A stretch of 33,017 nucleotides of DNA from contig JASEHG010000002.1 in NCBI GenBank assembly GCA_030018855.1, forward strand, positions 1 through 33,017, given 5' to 3'. The position numbers and the translations under genes are program-made. The DNA is from Candidatus Brocadiaceae bacterium (GTDB lineage: Bacteria > Planctomycetota > Brocadiia > Brocadiales > Bathyanammoxibiaceae). The notes beneath the pieces were generated by a model. It saw nothing but the letters and a program-made list of their open reading frames with translations, was not told the origin of the DNA and ran no database searches. Of the stretch, positions 1 through 6,637 are shown piece by piece (positions within the stretch are counted from its first letter, which is position 1; each line of letters opens with the position of its first letter).

Positions 1-392
1 AGGCTGGCCCTATGCCTGAGGAGTTCCTTTTGGAGCCAGGTTTCCCTGTCCGGGATATAGGCCTCTGGCAGTAGGTTAGTCCTGAGGAGATGGGCCAGGA
101 CAGTAGAGTCAATCTTATCGGTCTTTACCCTGGCAGAGGCGATGGCCTTGACCCTCTTGGGGTGGGCAAGGTGGACGTTTATGTCCAGGCTGTCAAGGAG
201 TTCGTAGAGCCAGTACCAGCTAGGGCCTGCCTCCATGGCGAGTTCCTTTAGCTCACTGCCGATGGACTCTATGTACTCTGTTATTGAATCCTGGTCGTTA
301 GGGAGTTTGCCCTGAGATACTATTTTGCCTTGTTCATCCATAACTGTAACGTATGAAAATTTCTTGTGTAGGTCTAAACCAGCATATAACAT
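1..392 (-). CDS. IS110-family transposase, N-terminal part (cut by window edge)
   Basis: Reading from an ATG at 392 gives 130 uninterrupted codons that run off the left edge of the window. The protein begins MLYAGLDLHKKFSYVTVMDE and continues with MEAGPSWYWLYELL and a KTDKIDSTVLAHLL segment. This is the N-terminal RuvC-like DEDD domain of IS110-family transposases, with likely acidic metal ligands D7, E54, D92 and D95. The C-terminal domain with the catalytic serine should lie to the left of the window. A strong AGGAGG site lies 8 nt before the ATG. Family knowledge: these enzymes recombine DNA guided by a non-coding bridge RNA encoded in the element ends. Whether the element is intact cannot be seen here. 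Confidence 0.88.
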   Translation of the reverse strand, partial: MLYAGLDLHKKFSYVTVMDEQGKIVSQGKLPNDQDSITEYIESIGSELKELAMEAGPSWYWLYELLDSLDINVHLAHPKRVKAIASARVKTDKIDSTVLAHLLRTNLLPEAYIPDRETWLQKELLRHRAS

Positions 393-393
393 T

Positions 394-468
394 GGCTATG
401 CCTCCTGTAAAGAGTTTCAACCCCTCTGACCTACAGAATTTACCCTGTAGGTCAGCAGGAGGCTAGCC
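394..468 (-). ncRNA. Structured leader of IS110 transposase; candidate bridge RNA or RBS-sequestering hairpin
   Basis: On the minus strand, GGCTAGCCTCCTG (468-456) pairs with CAGGAGGCATAGCC (407-394) with one bulged base. Stacked inside is a perfect 11-bp hairpin, CTGACCTACAG (455-445) with CTGTAGGTCAG (436-426), closing an 8-nt loop. An unpaired 18-nt strand (425-408) remains on one side. The 3' arm of the outer stem contains the AGGAGG of the transposase. The structure is seen directly in the sequence. The role is inferred: IS110-group elements encode their bridge RNA upstream of the transposase, so this could be part of it, or a translational block, or both. Confidence 0.55.
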
Positions 469-528
469 TTTTCATGACATCAGATATGGATAGGGGCAAA
501 GTCACTTTTCCAGAGCTCTCTTTATTAA

Positions 529-556
529 ATTATAACATCAAGAAAGCGTTTTGCAA
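529..556 (-). promoter_or_regulatory. Sigma70-like promoter of the IS110 element
   Basis: A perfect TATAAT (534-529) is preceded after 16 nt by TTGCAA (556-551; 4 of 6 matches to the -35 consensus). Transcription would start near 522 and give a leader of about 130 nt before the transposase ATG, covering the hairpin at 468-394. The -35 hexamer overlaps a perfect 8-bp inverted repeat at 553-571. Confidence 0.6.
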
Positions 557-571
557 CTGATATTCAGTTGC
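553..571. repeat. Perfect 8-bp inverted repeat overlapping the IS promoter
   Basis: gcaactga (553-560) and tcagttgc (564-571) are perfect inverted repeats around a 3-nt centre. They overlap the -35 box of the transposase promoter. This could be a protein-binding dyad or a terminal structure of the element. The outer boundary of the insertion sequence is not recognisable, since IS110 elements usually lack terminal inverted repeats. Confidence 0.5.
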
Positions 572-645
572 TTTCCCTGAGACATCTTACTGGGTCAGCC
601 CCTCCTTGAGTGTCTTGCCTCTTCACCCAGACAGACTCCAGGAGA

Positions 646-1095
646 TTAGTCCCTTGTCTTCTTCGCATACAGGGCAATTATCTCTTCCTGTTCGGGGGTC
701 TCAATAGAGCCTGGCCTCTTGCGTCTGACCTCTTCAATGGCCCGCCGGGCCGAGTAACCCTTGTACACCAGATAGCAGGCCAGCATGGTACCCGTCCTGC
801 CTATACCTGCTCCGCAATGGACCACCAGTTTCTTGCCTGCTCCGCAGACCTTTGTGGCAAACCTCACGAACTCGTCTATCTGTTCCAGGGAGGGGGCGGT
901 AAGGTCTTCTACGGGGACGTGTTTATACTCAAAACCAAACTCTTCTATTAATGCCTTTTGGAGGGGATATTCAGTAAGCGAGACGATGGCATCTATGCCC
1001 AATTCCCTCAGGAACTCAAAGTCTGGCACGGCGGAGGCTGGCCTTGCCATGCCTGCTATCTCATTGGGGAGGAGCCAACTGAAATTCCTGGGCAT
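646..1095 (-). CDS. DUSP23-like dual-specificity / tyrosine protein phosphatase
   Basis: This 149-aa protein has the cysteine phosphatase signature HCGAGIGRTG at residues 93-102, with nucleophile C94 and phosphate-binding R100. D64 in PVEDLTAP is the probable general acid. The stretch from the P-loop through TMLACYLVYKGY to RKRPGSIETPEQE strongly resembles the compact DUSP23/VHZ type of phosphatase and related bacterial and archaeal enzymes. No signal peptide or membrane segment is visible, so it should be cytosolic. It sits beyond the probable terminator of the ribosomal cluster, in the same orientation, and 250 nt from the start of an IS110 transposase. Its Shine-Dalgarno sequence is weak. 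The substrate (phosphoprotein or other phosphoester) cannot be told. Confidence 0.85.
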   Translation of the reverse strand: MPRNFSWLLPNEIAGMARPASAVPDFEFLRELGIDAIVSLTEYPLQKALIEEFGFEYKHVPVEDLTAPSLEQIDEFVRFATKVCGAGKKLVVHCGAGIGRTGTMLACYLVYKGYSARRAIEEVRRKRPGSIETPEQEEIIALYAKKTRD

Positions 1096-1118
1096 AAGTC
1101 TACAGTAGGGGCCAGAAG

Positions 1119-1167
1119 AAAAAAGAATACAGAATTCAGTAGTCAGAATTCAGAATATTCTGTATTC
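1119..1167 (-). terminator. Probable rho-independent terminator of the ribosomal cluster
   Basis: On the minus strand GAATACAGAAT (1167-1157) and ATTCTGTATTC (1135-1125) form a perfect 11-bp stem around a 21-nt loop. The stem is followed at once by six T (1124-1119). It is AT-rich and made of low-complexity repeats, so it is weaker than a classic GC-rich stem. Its place just after the last gene of the cluster supports the call. Confidence 0.55.
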
Positions 1168-1194
1168 TAAATCCTGTATTCTGTATTCTAAATT
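1125..1194. repeat. Low-complexity repeats of the GAATACAGAATTCAGAAT type
   Basis: The gap between the HIT gene and the phosphatase is filled with degenerate copies of tgtattct(aaat) and cagaattc in both orientations. The inverted copies form the terminator stem at 1125-1167. The composition is sharply more AT-rich than the flanking genes. Confidence 0.75.
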
Positions 1195-1620
1195 CTAACC
1201 CTTAATCTCTTCTAAAACCTTTAGGACTTCCTTACGGAGACCTTCTATCTCTCCTTCTTTGTACCGTCCCTGCCTCCAACCAAAGGAGAACCCGTCCCTT
1301 CGGTATCGGGGTATTATGTGTATATGCACGTGGGGGACGGTCTGGCCTGCGCAGGGTTTGTTGGTCTGGAAGAGATTCAACCCCTCCGCCTTTGTTACAT
1401 GGGCTATAGCCCTGGCAAGCGGAGGCACCACCTCCATAAGTCTACCCAGTTCCTTCCCCGGTATGTCCATAACCGTCTCGTAGTGCTTCTTTGGAACGAC
1501 CAGGGTGTGGCCAGGATTCAGGGGATTGATGTCTAGAAACGAGACCTTTTCATCGTCTTCCAGGAGTTTGCAGGCAGGTAGCTCACCACGGACAATCCTG
1601 CAGAAGACGCACTCCGTCAT
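1195..1620 (-). CDS. HIT-family (HinT-like) nucleotide hydrolase
   Basis: This 141-aa protein carries the histidine triad HVHIHII at residues 97-103 (H97, H99, H101) and an N-terminal CVFC (C4, C7) that can form the zinc site of HinT-like members. Family members hydrolyse purine nucleoside phosphoramidates, acyl-adenylates or dinucleoside polyphosphates in the cytosol. The exact substrate cannot be told from sequence. Its ATG overlaps the rplQ stop by 4 nt (ATGA), so it is translationally coupled to L17 and is the last gene of the cluster. A repeat-derived terminator follows. Family call is firm, substrate open. Confidence 0.93.
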   Translation of the reverse strand: MTECVFCRIVRGELPACKLLEDDEKVSFLDINPLNPGHTLVVPKKHYETVMDIPGKELGRLMEVVPPLARAIAHVTKAEGLNLFQTNKPCAGQTVPHVHIHIIPRYRRDGFSFGWRQGRYKEGEIEGLRKEVLKVLEEIKG

Positions 1621-2213
1621 CCCTTCTTTTCTTCCTGTCTGGAGGTGGTGGAGGTTTCTGCCTTTTTGGCCTCTGGCTTGGGCGCCTCTTTTACTACCTC
1701 ACCGGCCCCTTCCACCAGCTCAAGGAGGGCTAGAGGTGCGTTATCGCCCAGGCGGTGGCCCACCAGACGTACTTTTCTCTCCTGCCCTTCCATCTTATAG
1801 TTCAATACTGGTATCTGCCCTATCTTGCTCCCGGTCAATATGCCCAGACGGCTGCCGCCCAGTCTCATTATCCTGGTGTATCCCCCGTTCCTGTTGAGGA
1901 ACCTCTCGGCGATACATCCCTTCTCCCGCCACTGGCCCTCGCCTACCAGCTTCTGGGTCAATGCCTTATCCTGGAGCTGGGAGAGTATCTCCCGGTAGTA
2001 GTGGACATAAGCAGGTCTATCCGTCCCTTTTCTGCCAAAGGCCTTTCTGGCAAGGGTGATGAGCCTTTCCACAAAGGGCCTGATTTCCTTTGCCTTGGTA
2101 ACGGTGGTAATTATCCTGCCGTGGGTGAAGAGGGCCTTGGCCAGGTTACGGCGCAGGGCCAACCTGTGGCTGGAGGTCCTTCCGAGGTGTCTCCCTGTCT
2201 TCTGGTGTCTCAT
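1617..2213 (-). CDS. rplQ: 50S ribosomal protein L17, extended
   Basis: The start MRHQKTGRHLGRTSSHR is typical of L17, which contacts 23S rRNA near the exit tunnel. At 198 aa it is much longer than the usual 120-130. About 36 residues (roughly 120-155) are inserted between GGYTRIMRL and RLGDNAPLALLELV, which are adjacent in E. coli. A charged Ala/Lys/Glu tail of about 30 residues (170-198) follows the conserved end. The ATG at 2213 shares one base with the rpoA stop (TGATG). An in-frame ATG further upstream would lie inside rpoA and is rejected because L17 begins at MRHQ. Confidence 0.95.
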   Translation of the reverse strand: MRHQKTGRHLGRTSSHRLALRRNLAKALFTHGRIITTVTKAKEIRPFVERLITLARKAFGRKGTDRPAYVHYYREILSQLQDKALTQKLVGEGQWREKGCIAERFLNRNGGYTRIMRLGGSRLGILTGSKIGQIPVLNYKMEGQERKVRLVGHRLGDNAPLALLELVEGAGEVVKEAPKPEAKKAETSTTSRQEEKKG

Positions 2214-3226
2214 CAGGACTTTCCTCCTACTTCTGCCTTCTTCATCCCCAGAGTCAGTCCCCATTGGGCAAGCTTCTTCTTTATCTCATTGAGGGTGGTC
2301 TTGCCAAAGTTTCTGACCTCCAGGAGTTCTTCCTCCGCCATGCTCGCCAGTTCGTCCACGGTCTTGATATTAGCGGCTTCCAGGCAGTTAGAGGCACGTA
2401 CGGAAAGATCCAATTCTGACACAGGCTTGTTAAGTTTGACCTCCAGTTCTCCGCGGGCCTCCTTCGGTGCATCTACCGCTCCCGGGGCAAGCTTACGGTC
2501 GCCCATCGGCAGTTCCCTGCCTAGCTCAAAGTACTGTACAAAGGGTGTCAGGTGCTTTCTGAGTATCTTTGCCGCCTCTACCAGGGCCATTTCCGGACCT
2601 ATCACGCCGTTGGTCCATATCTCCATTACCAACCTATCGTAATTGGTCCGCCTACCTACCCTGGTATCTTCCGTGTAATACTTTACGTTCCTTACCGGAG
2701 AGAACACCGAATCTATTGCAATGAGGCCTATCTCGGCCTCTTCTGGCTCATTCTCTTCAGCGGTAACATAACCCCTCCCTTTCTTTACCTCCATCTCCGT
2801 AACAAAGCCCTTGTCTTCCGAAAGGGTGACTATATGCTGTTCGGGGTTGATTATCTCTACGGCACCACCCGTGGTGATATCCTTGGCCCTTATCGCTCCT
2901 TTTTTATTGGCTTCTATGCGGATCTTTTGGGGCTGGTCGTCCAGCAGTTTCAGCACCAGGGACTTGATGTTAAGGATAATGTCTGTGGTGTCCTCTACCA
3001 CTCCGGGGATAGTGCTGAACTCATGCTTCACCCCCTTAATCTTTACAGAGGTAACGGCACTACCTTCCAGGCTGTTCAATAGCACCCTTCGTAAGGAATT
3101 ACCGATAGTAACCCCGTAACCCCTCTCAAAAGGCTCAATTATGAACTTGCCGTAGGTATTGCTAAGGGTTTTCTGGTCGACGGTGATGCGAGTCGGCAGT
3201 TCAAAACCCCTCCACCGAATTCGCAT
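2213..3226 (-). CDS. rpoA: DNA-directed RNA polymerase subunit alpha
   Basis: This 337-aa subunit dimerises to start RNA polymerase assembly. The N-terminal domain has the conserved NSLRRVLLNSLEG segment. The C-terminal domain (about 255-325) has the helix-hairpin-helix region LSVRASNCLEAANIKT, and contacts UP elements and activators. The start at 3226 (MRIRWRGFELP) was chosen because GGGGAGG lies 8 nt upstream. An in-frame ATG 33 nt earlier has no ribosome-binding site. The order rpsK-rpsD-rpoA-rplQ is standard. Confidence 0.97.
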   Translation of the reverse strand: MRIRWRGFELPTRITVDQKTLSNTYGKFIIEPFERGYGVTIGNSLRRVLLNSLEGSAVTSVKIKGVKHEFSTIPGVVEDTTDIILNIKSLVLKLLDDQPQKIRIEANKKGAIRAKDITTGGAVEIINPEQHIVTLSEDKGFVTEMEVKKGRGYVTAEENEPEEAEIGLIAIDSVFSPVRNVKYYTEDTRVGRRTNYDRLVMEIWTNGVIGPEMALVEAAKILRKHLTPFVQYFELGRELPMGDRKLAPGAVDAPKEARGELEVKLNKPVSELDLSVRASNCLEAANIKTVDELASMAEEELLEVRNFGKTTLNEIKKKLAQWGLTLGMKKAEVGGKS

Positions 3227-3289
3227 ATACTTACCTCCCCTCTGACTCTTCCAGGCCATCGTGTAGCCTGAAGTCTTTGTCTGTTTTGT

Positions 3290-3919
3290 TTATCTGGAAC
3301 AGAGTTCTACTACTAATTGTTCTTGTACGGGCGAAGAGGTCTCTTCCCTCGTGGGGAAACGGAGTACCTTTGCCTGTGGAGTATCCTTATCAAGTTCTAA
3401 CCATGCCGAATTGAACCGAGTGGCATAGCTCGCCAGGTTGGTCTTTATCAATTCCTGGCTCCTTGGGTGCTGGTAGGGTGTGATGATGTCTCCCACCTTC
3501 ACAAGGTAGGAGGGTACGTCCACCCTCTTTCCACTGACCACTATATGTCCGTGATGAATAAGTTGGCGGGCCTGTTTCCTGGAAGCGGCGTAGCCCAGCA
3601 GATAAGCAACGTTGTCCAACCTCCCTTCCAACAATACCAGGAGGTTCTCCCCGGTATGACCCTTCCGCCTCTCGGCCTCATGGAATAGCCTCAAAAACTG
3701 TCCTTCTAATATCCCATAAAACCTTTTGATCTTCTGTTTCTCCCTGAACTGCACCCCATATTTTGACATCTTCTTCCCACCCCTCCAGTAGTGCATCCCA
3801 GGGGCGGTCTTCCTCTTGGTAACGGGACACTTAGCTGAAAAACAACGGGTACCTTTCAGGTAGAGCTTTATCCCTTCCCTCCTGCACAACCTGCAAGATG
3901 GCCCTAACAGTCTGCTCAT
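3290..3919 (-). CDS. rpsD: 30S ribosomal protein S4, zinc form
   Basis: This 209-aa primary 16S rRNA-binding protein nucleates assembly of the small-subunit body. It has an S4 RNA-binding domain around residues 97-160 (GRLDNVAYLLGYAASRKQARQ begins it). The N-terminus carries C9, C12, C26 and C31, the zinc-binding arrangement known from Thermus-type S4. S4 is often the autogenous regulator of the alpha operon. A 63-nt gap separates it from rpoA. Confidence 0.97.
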   Translation of the reverse strand: MSRLLGPSCRLCRREGIKLYLKGTRCFSAKCPVTKRKTAPGMHYWRGGKKMSKYGVQFREKQKIKRFYGILEGQFLRLFHEAERRKGHTGENLLVLLEGRLDNVAYLLGYAASRKQARQLIHHGHIVVSGKRVDVPSYLVKVGDIITPYQHPRSQELIKTNLASYATRFNSAWLELDKDTPQAKVLRFPTREETSSPVQEQLVVELCSR

Positions 3920-3926
3920 GTATGCC

Positions 3927-4301
3927 CTATACCCTCCTTTTCTTCCTGGGACGACATCCGTTGTGTGGGAGCGGGGTCACGTCTTCAATAGATTTCACGC
4001 TAAGCCCGGCAGACTGGAGGGCTGTGATGGCTGACTCCCTTCCCGAACCTGGCCCTTTTACCCTGACCTCCAACTCCTGGATTCCCATCTTTCTGGCCTT
4101 GTCTGCAACGCTCTCCGCCGCCCGCGTGGCGGCAAAGGGCGTACTCTTCCTGGAGCCTTTAAACCCCACAGTCCCGGCGCTCGCCCAGCACAGAGACTCT
4201 CCATTGAGGTCTGTAATATTGATGTAAGTATTGTTAAAAGTAGCCTTTATATAGGCAATCGCCCTGTTAACATTACGTCTTACCTTTTTAACTTTGGCCA
4301 T
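3927..4301 (-). CDS. rpsK: 30S ribosomal protein S11
   Basis: This 124-aa platform protein of the small subunit has the family segments ATFNNTYINITD, GFKGSRKSTPFAA and the C-terminal DVTPLPHNGCRPRKKRRV. Length is normal. Its ATG overlaps the stop of the upstream methyltransferase gene by one base (TAATG), so its translation is probably coupled to that non-ribosomal gene rather than directly to rpsM. Confidence 0.97.
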   Translation of the reverse strand: MAKVKKVRRNVNRAIAYIKATFNNTYINITDLNGESLCWASAGTVGFKGSRKSTPFAATRAAESVADKARKMGIQELEVRVKGPGSGRESAITALQSAGLSVKSIEDVTPLPHNGCRPRKKRRV

Positions 4302-5137
4302 TAGTCTTTATCTCCACCGAAGAGCCCTGGTAAAAGTCCCTCTAAGGGAGAATGCACCCCCAGGAGATTGCTCAGTTCTTTATAACCTCCTACGCCCTTC
4401 TTACTGGAACGGGTCTTCCTGGCGGTGAGCACTAAATTCTTAGGGGTCACCGTTGGGGGTACTATCTCGTGCATCTCTACATAATAACCGGCCCCTCGCA
4501 GTACCTGGGCCCTTATGGCCTCCGTCAGGAGGTCCGCAAACCTGTACCTCAGGAGGCCAAACTCTGTCAGCCTCTCCAGGGGCTGAGGGGACCTTATCTG
4601 TCCCCTAATCTGATTCTGACAGCATGGCACCACCATGATATACCTTGCCCCTAACTGGATGCCCCTGGCTATTGCCTCATCAGTTGCCGTATCACAGGCA
4701 TGTAAGGCCAGCACCATGTCCACATTAGTCGGTGGCACAAATTCACACGTCCTACCCTGCCAGAAGGACATATTCTCATAGCCCAAGAAAGCAGCCATGG
4801 TCTTACACCTCTCTATAAGGACTTCAGAGGTGTCCACGCCGTAGAAAGTGGCCTCTAGACCATACATCTCCCTCAAGAGATAGTTAAGGACAAAGGCAAG
4901 GTACGACTTCCCGCAAGAGCAGTCCAGGCACACCAGGCCCTCTTTCAAGAGTTCGGGGGACATCTTGAAGATGTGGCTGGAAAAGCCTACTACCTCCTGG
5001 AATTTCTTGGTCCCGCTCTGGTACAACTGTCCATCGGGACCTGCCCAGCCCAGGGTACGGAGTAGTCTTCCTGCGGAATACAAGAGTTCTTGTATCCTGC
5101 CCTCTTCCGATCCAGTCCTTTCTAGAGCAAATGGCAT
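4301..5137 (-). CDS. SAM-dependent methyltransferase (METTL25/RRNAD1-like) embedded in the alpha operon
   Basis: This 278-aa protein has a class I methyltransferase core. Motif I is LDCSCGKSYLAF (residues 71-82), followed by an acidic strand end FYGVD (98-102), a LALHACDTATDEAI segment (143-156) and VVPCCQNQ (169-176). This pattern of CGKS, LHACDTATD and PCC resembles the Methyltransf_32 / METTL25 type rather than the common rRNA methylases. No membrane segment is seen. It lies between rpsM (1-nt gap) and rpsK (1-nt overlap), where most bacteria have nothing. That suggests, but does not prove, a target in the ribosome, rRNA or translation. The substrate is unknown. Confidence 0.8.
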   Translation of the reverse strand: MPFALERTGSEEGRIQELLYSAGRLLRTLGWAGPDGQLYQSGTKKFQEVVGFSSHIFKMSPELLKEGLVCLDCSCGKSYLAFVLNYLLREMYGLEATFYGVDTSEVLIERCKTMAAFLGYENMSFWQGRTCEFVPPTNVDMVLALHACDTATDEAIARGIQLGARYIMVVPCCQNQIRGQIRSPQPLERLTEFGLLRYRFADLLTEAIRAQVLRGAGYYVEMHEIVPPTVTPKNLVLTARKTRSSKKGVGGYKELSNLLGVHSPLEGLLPGLFGGDKD

Positions 5138-5138
5138 G

Positions 5139-5516
5139 TTAGGCCCTTTCTATCTTCCTTCCAGCTACGGTCTTCTTGCGACCCTTCCTCGTACGGGCAT
5201 TGGTCCGCGTGCGTTGACCTCTGACCGGGAGTCCCACCTTGTGTCTATACCCCCTGTAGCAGCCCAGACTCCTTAAGAGGGCAATATTCTGGGTCTCCTG
5301 CCTGCGGAGGGCGCCTTCGGTCGTGTAATTCTTCTCTATGTAGGAGGCCAGGGTGCTGAGCTGGTCCTCGTGAAGGTCCTTGGCCCGGATGTTCTCGTCA
5401 ATACCTACCGCCTTCAGTATCTTCTGGGAGAGGGCCTTCCCTATCCCATAAATGTACGTAAGGGCTATGACCATCCTCTTGTTGGCTGGTATGTCTACTC
5501 CAGCAATCCTGGGCAT
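5139..5516 (-). CDS. rpsM: 30S ribosomal protein S13
   Basis: This 125-aa head protein forms bridges to the 50S subunit and contacts P-site tRNA. It begins MPRIAGVDIPANKRMVIALTY and has the conserved LPVRGQRTRTNARTRKG segment and a basic tail. Normal length. It follows rpmJ after 16 nt, as in the usual spc/alpha junction. Confidence 0.97.
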   Translation of the reverse strand: MPRIAGVDIPANKRMVIALTYIYGIGKALSQKILKAVGIDENIRAKDLHEDQLSTLASYIEKNYTTEGALRRQETQNIALLRSLGCYRGYRHKVGLPVRGQRTRTNARTRKGRKKTVAGRKIERA

Positions 5517-5532
5517 CTAGAGAATACCTCCT

Positions 5533-5646
5533 TTAACCCTGCCTCTGTTTGTGTCTGGGGTTATCGCATATTACCCTAACGACGTTCTTACGCCTTACTA
5601 TCTTACATTTTTCACAAATACGCTTTACCGAGGCCCTTACCTTCAT
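5533..5646 (-). CDS. rpmJ: 50S ribosomal protein L36, zinc form
   Basis: An ATG at 5646 opens a 37-codon frame, MKVRASVKRICEKCKIVRRK then NVVRVICDNPRHKQRQG, ending in TAA. C11, C14, C27 and H32 are the zinc ligands of the classical L36 form. The length of 37 aa is typical. It fills the gap between infA (14 nt away) and rpsM (16 nt away). Confidence 0.96.
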   Translation of the reverse strand: MKVRASVKRICEKCKIVRRKNVVRVICDNPRHKQRQG

Positions 5647-5660
5647 CCTATGGACTCCTC

Positions 5661-5879
5661 TTAGACCTGTCTGTAGACAATCCTGCCCCTCTCCAGGTCA
5701 TAAGGCGACATCTCTATGGTCACTTTATCCCCGGGGAGTATCCGTATGAAGTGCATCCTCATCTTTCCGGAGACGTGGGCCAGCACCTGATGGCCGTTAG
5801 GCAGTTCCACCCTGAACATGGCGTTGGGAAGTGCCTCCCTTACCACAGCCTCCACCTTTATAGGTTCCTCCTTGGGCAT
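5661..5879 (-). CDS. infA: Translation initiation factor IF-1
   Basis: This 72-aa OB-fold protein binds the ribosomal A site during initiation. It carries the family signatures ALPNAMFRVELPNGHQVLAHVSGKMR (split in two conserved halves) and LPGDKVTIEMSPYDLERGRIVYR. It lies 1 nt after map and upstream of rpmJ, the standard spc-operon end. Confidence 0.97.
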   Translation of the reverse strand: MPKEEPIKVEAVVREALPNAMFRVELPNGHQVLAHVSGKMRMHFIRILPGDKVTIEMSPYDLERGRIVYRQV

Positions 5880-5880
5880 G

Positions 5881-6636
5881 TTACTCTACCGTAAGTACTT
5901 CCACCCCTGTATCGGTAACCACTACCGTGTGCTCAAAATGGGCAGAGAGCTTACGGTCCTTCGTCACCACCGTCCACTTATTCTCCATGACCTCGGTCTC
6001 ACCACTCCCCATGCATATCATGGGTTCTATTGCCAGGGTAGTCCCAGAGAGGAGGACGACGTCGTTGGCCAGGAGTTCTTCGCTTACATAATTAGGTACC
6101 TGGGGTTCCTCATGCATGCACCTACCTATCCCATGCCCGGCATAGTCCTTCACCACCGAATATTCATGGCCCTCTACGTACTCCTGGATGCAACCAGCAA
6201 CCCAGGAGAGCATAACCCCTGGTCTTATACCCTCAATGGCCTTATTGAGGGCCTTCTCGCATACCTCCATCAATCTCCTGGTCGCAGGGGGGACCTTGCC
6301 GATGGGTACCGTTATGGCACCATCAGCCATGTACTTCTTATATTCTACCCCCACGTCTATACTAAGGATATCTCCCTCCCTCAGTCTCCTGGGGCCTGGT
6401 ATCCCATGTACCACCTCTTCGTTTATTGAGGTACACGTACTCCTGGGATAACCCCTATAACCCTTGAATATGGGTGAGCCATGCTTTCCGCGTATATATC
6501 TTTCCATCTCCGTATCTATATAATCTGTAGTTACGTCACAGACAGCCAGTTCCCTGGCCAATCGCAAGGCGCCGGCCACAATCTTTCCTGCCTGTCGCAT
6601 AAGACCGACCTGCCTTGCACTCTTGCATTCTATCAT
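5881..6636 (-). CDS. map: Methionine aminopeptidase, type I
   Basis: This 251-aa enzyme removes the N-terminal Met from new proteins. The five metal ligands are in place: D94 (SIDVG), D105 (ADGA), H168 (GHGIG), E204 (IEPM) and E235 (FEHT). H77 and H175 match the catalytic histidines. There is no N-terminal zinc extension, so it is the short bacterial type. It lies 1 nt after adk, as in many spc operons. Confidence 0.97.
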   Translation of the reverse strand: MIECKSARQVGLMRQAGKIVAGALRLARELAVCDVTTDYIDTEMERYIRGKHGSPIFKGYRGYPRSTCTSINEEVVHGIPGPRRLREGDILSIDVGVEYKKYMADGAITVPIGKVPPATRRLMEVCEKALNKAIEGIRPGVMLSWVAGCIQEYVEGHEYSVVKDYAGHGIGRCMHEEPQVPNYVSEELLANDVVLLSGTTLAIEPMICMGSGETEVMENKWTVVTKDRKLSAHFEHTVVVTDTGVEVLTVE

Positions 6637-6637
6637 G

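Noticed and set aside
1755..2642. A 295-codon open frame on the plus strand across rplQ and rpoA
   Set aside because: It is antisense to two clear genes, has no recognisable domains and no ribosome-binding site, and is a by-product of their codon pattern.
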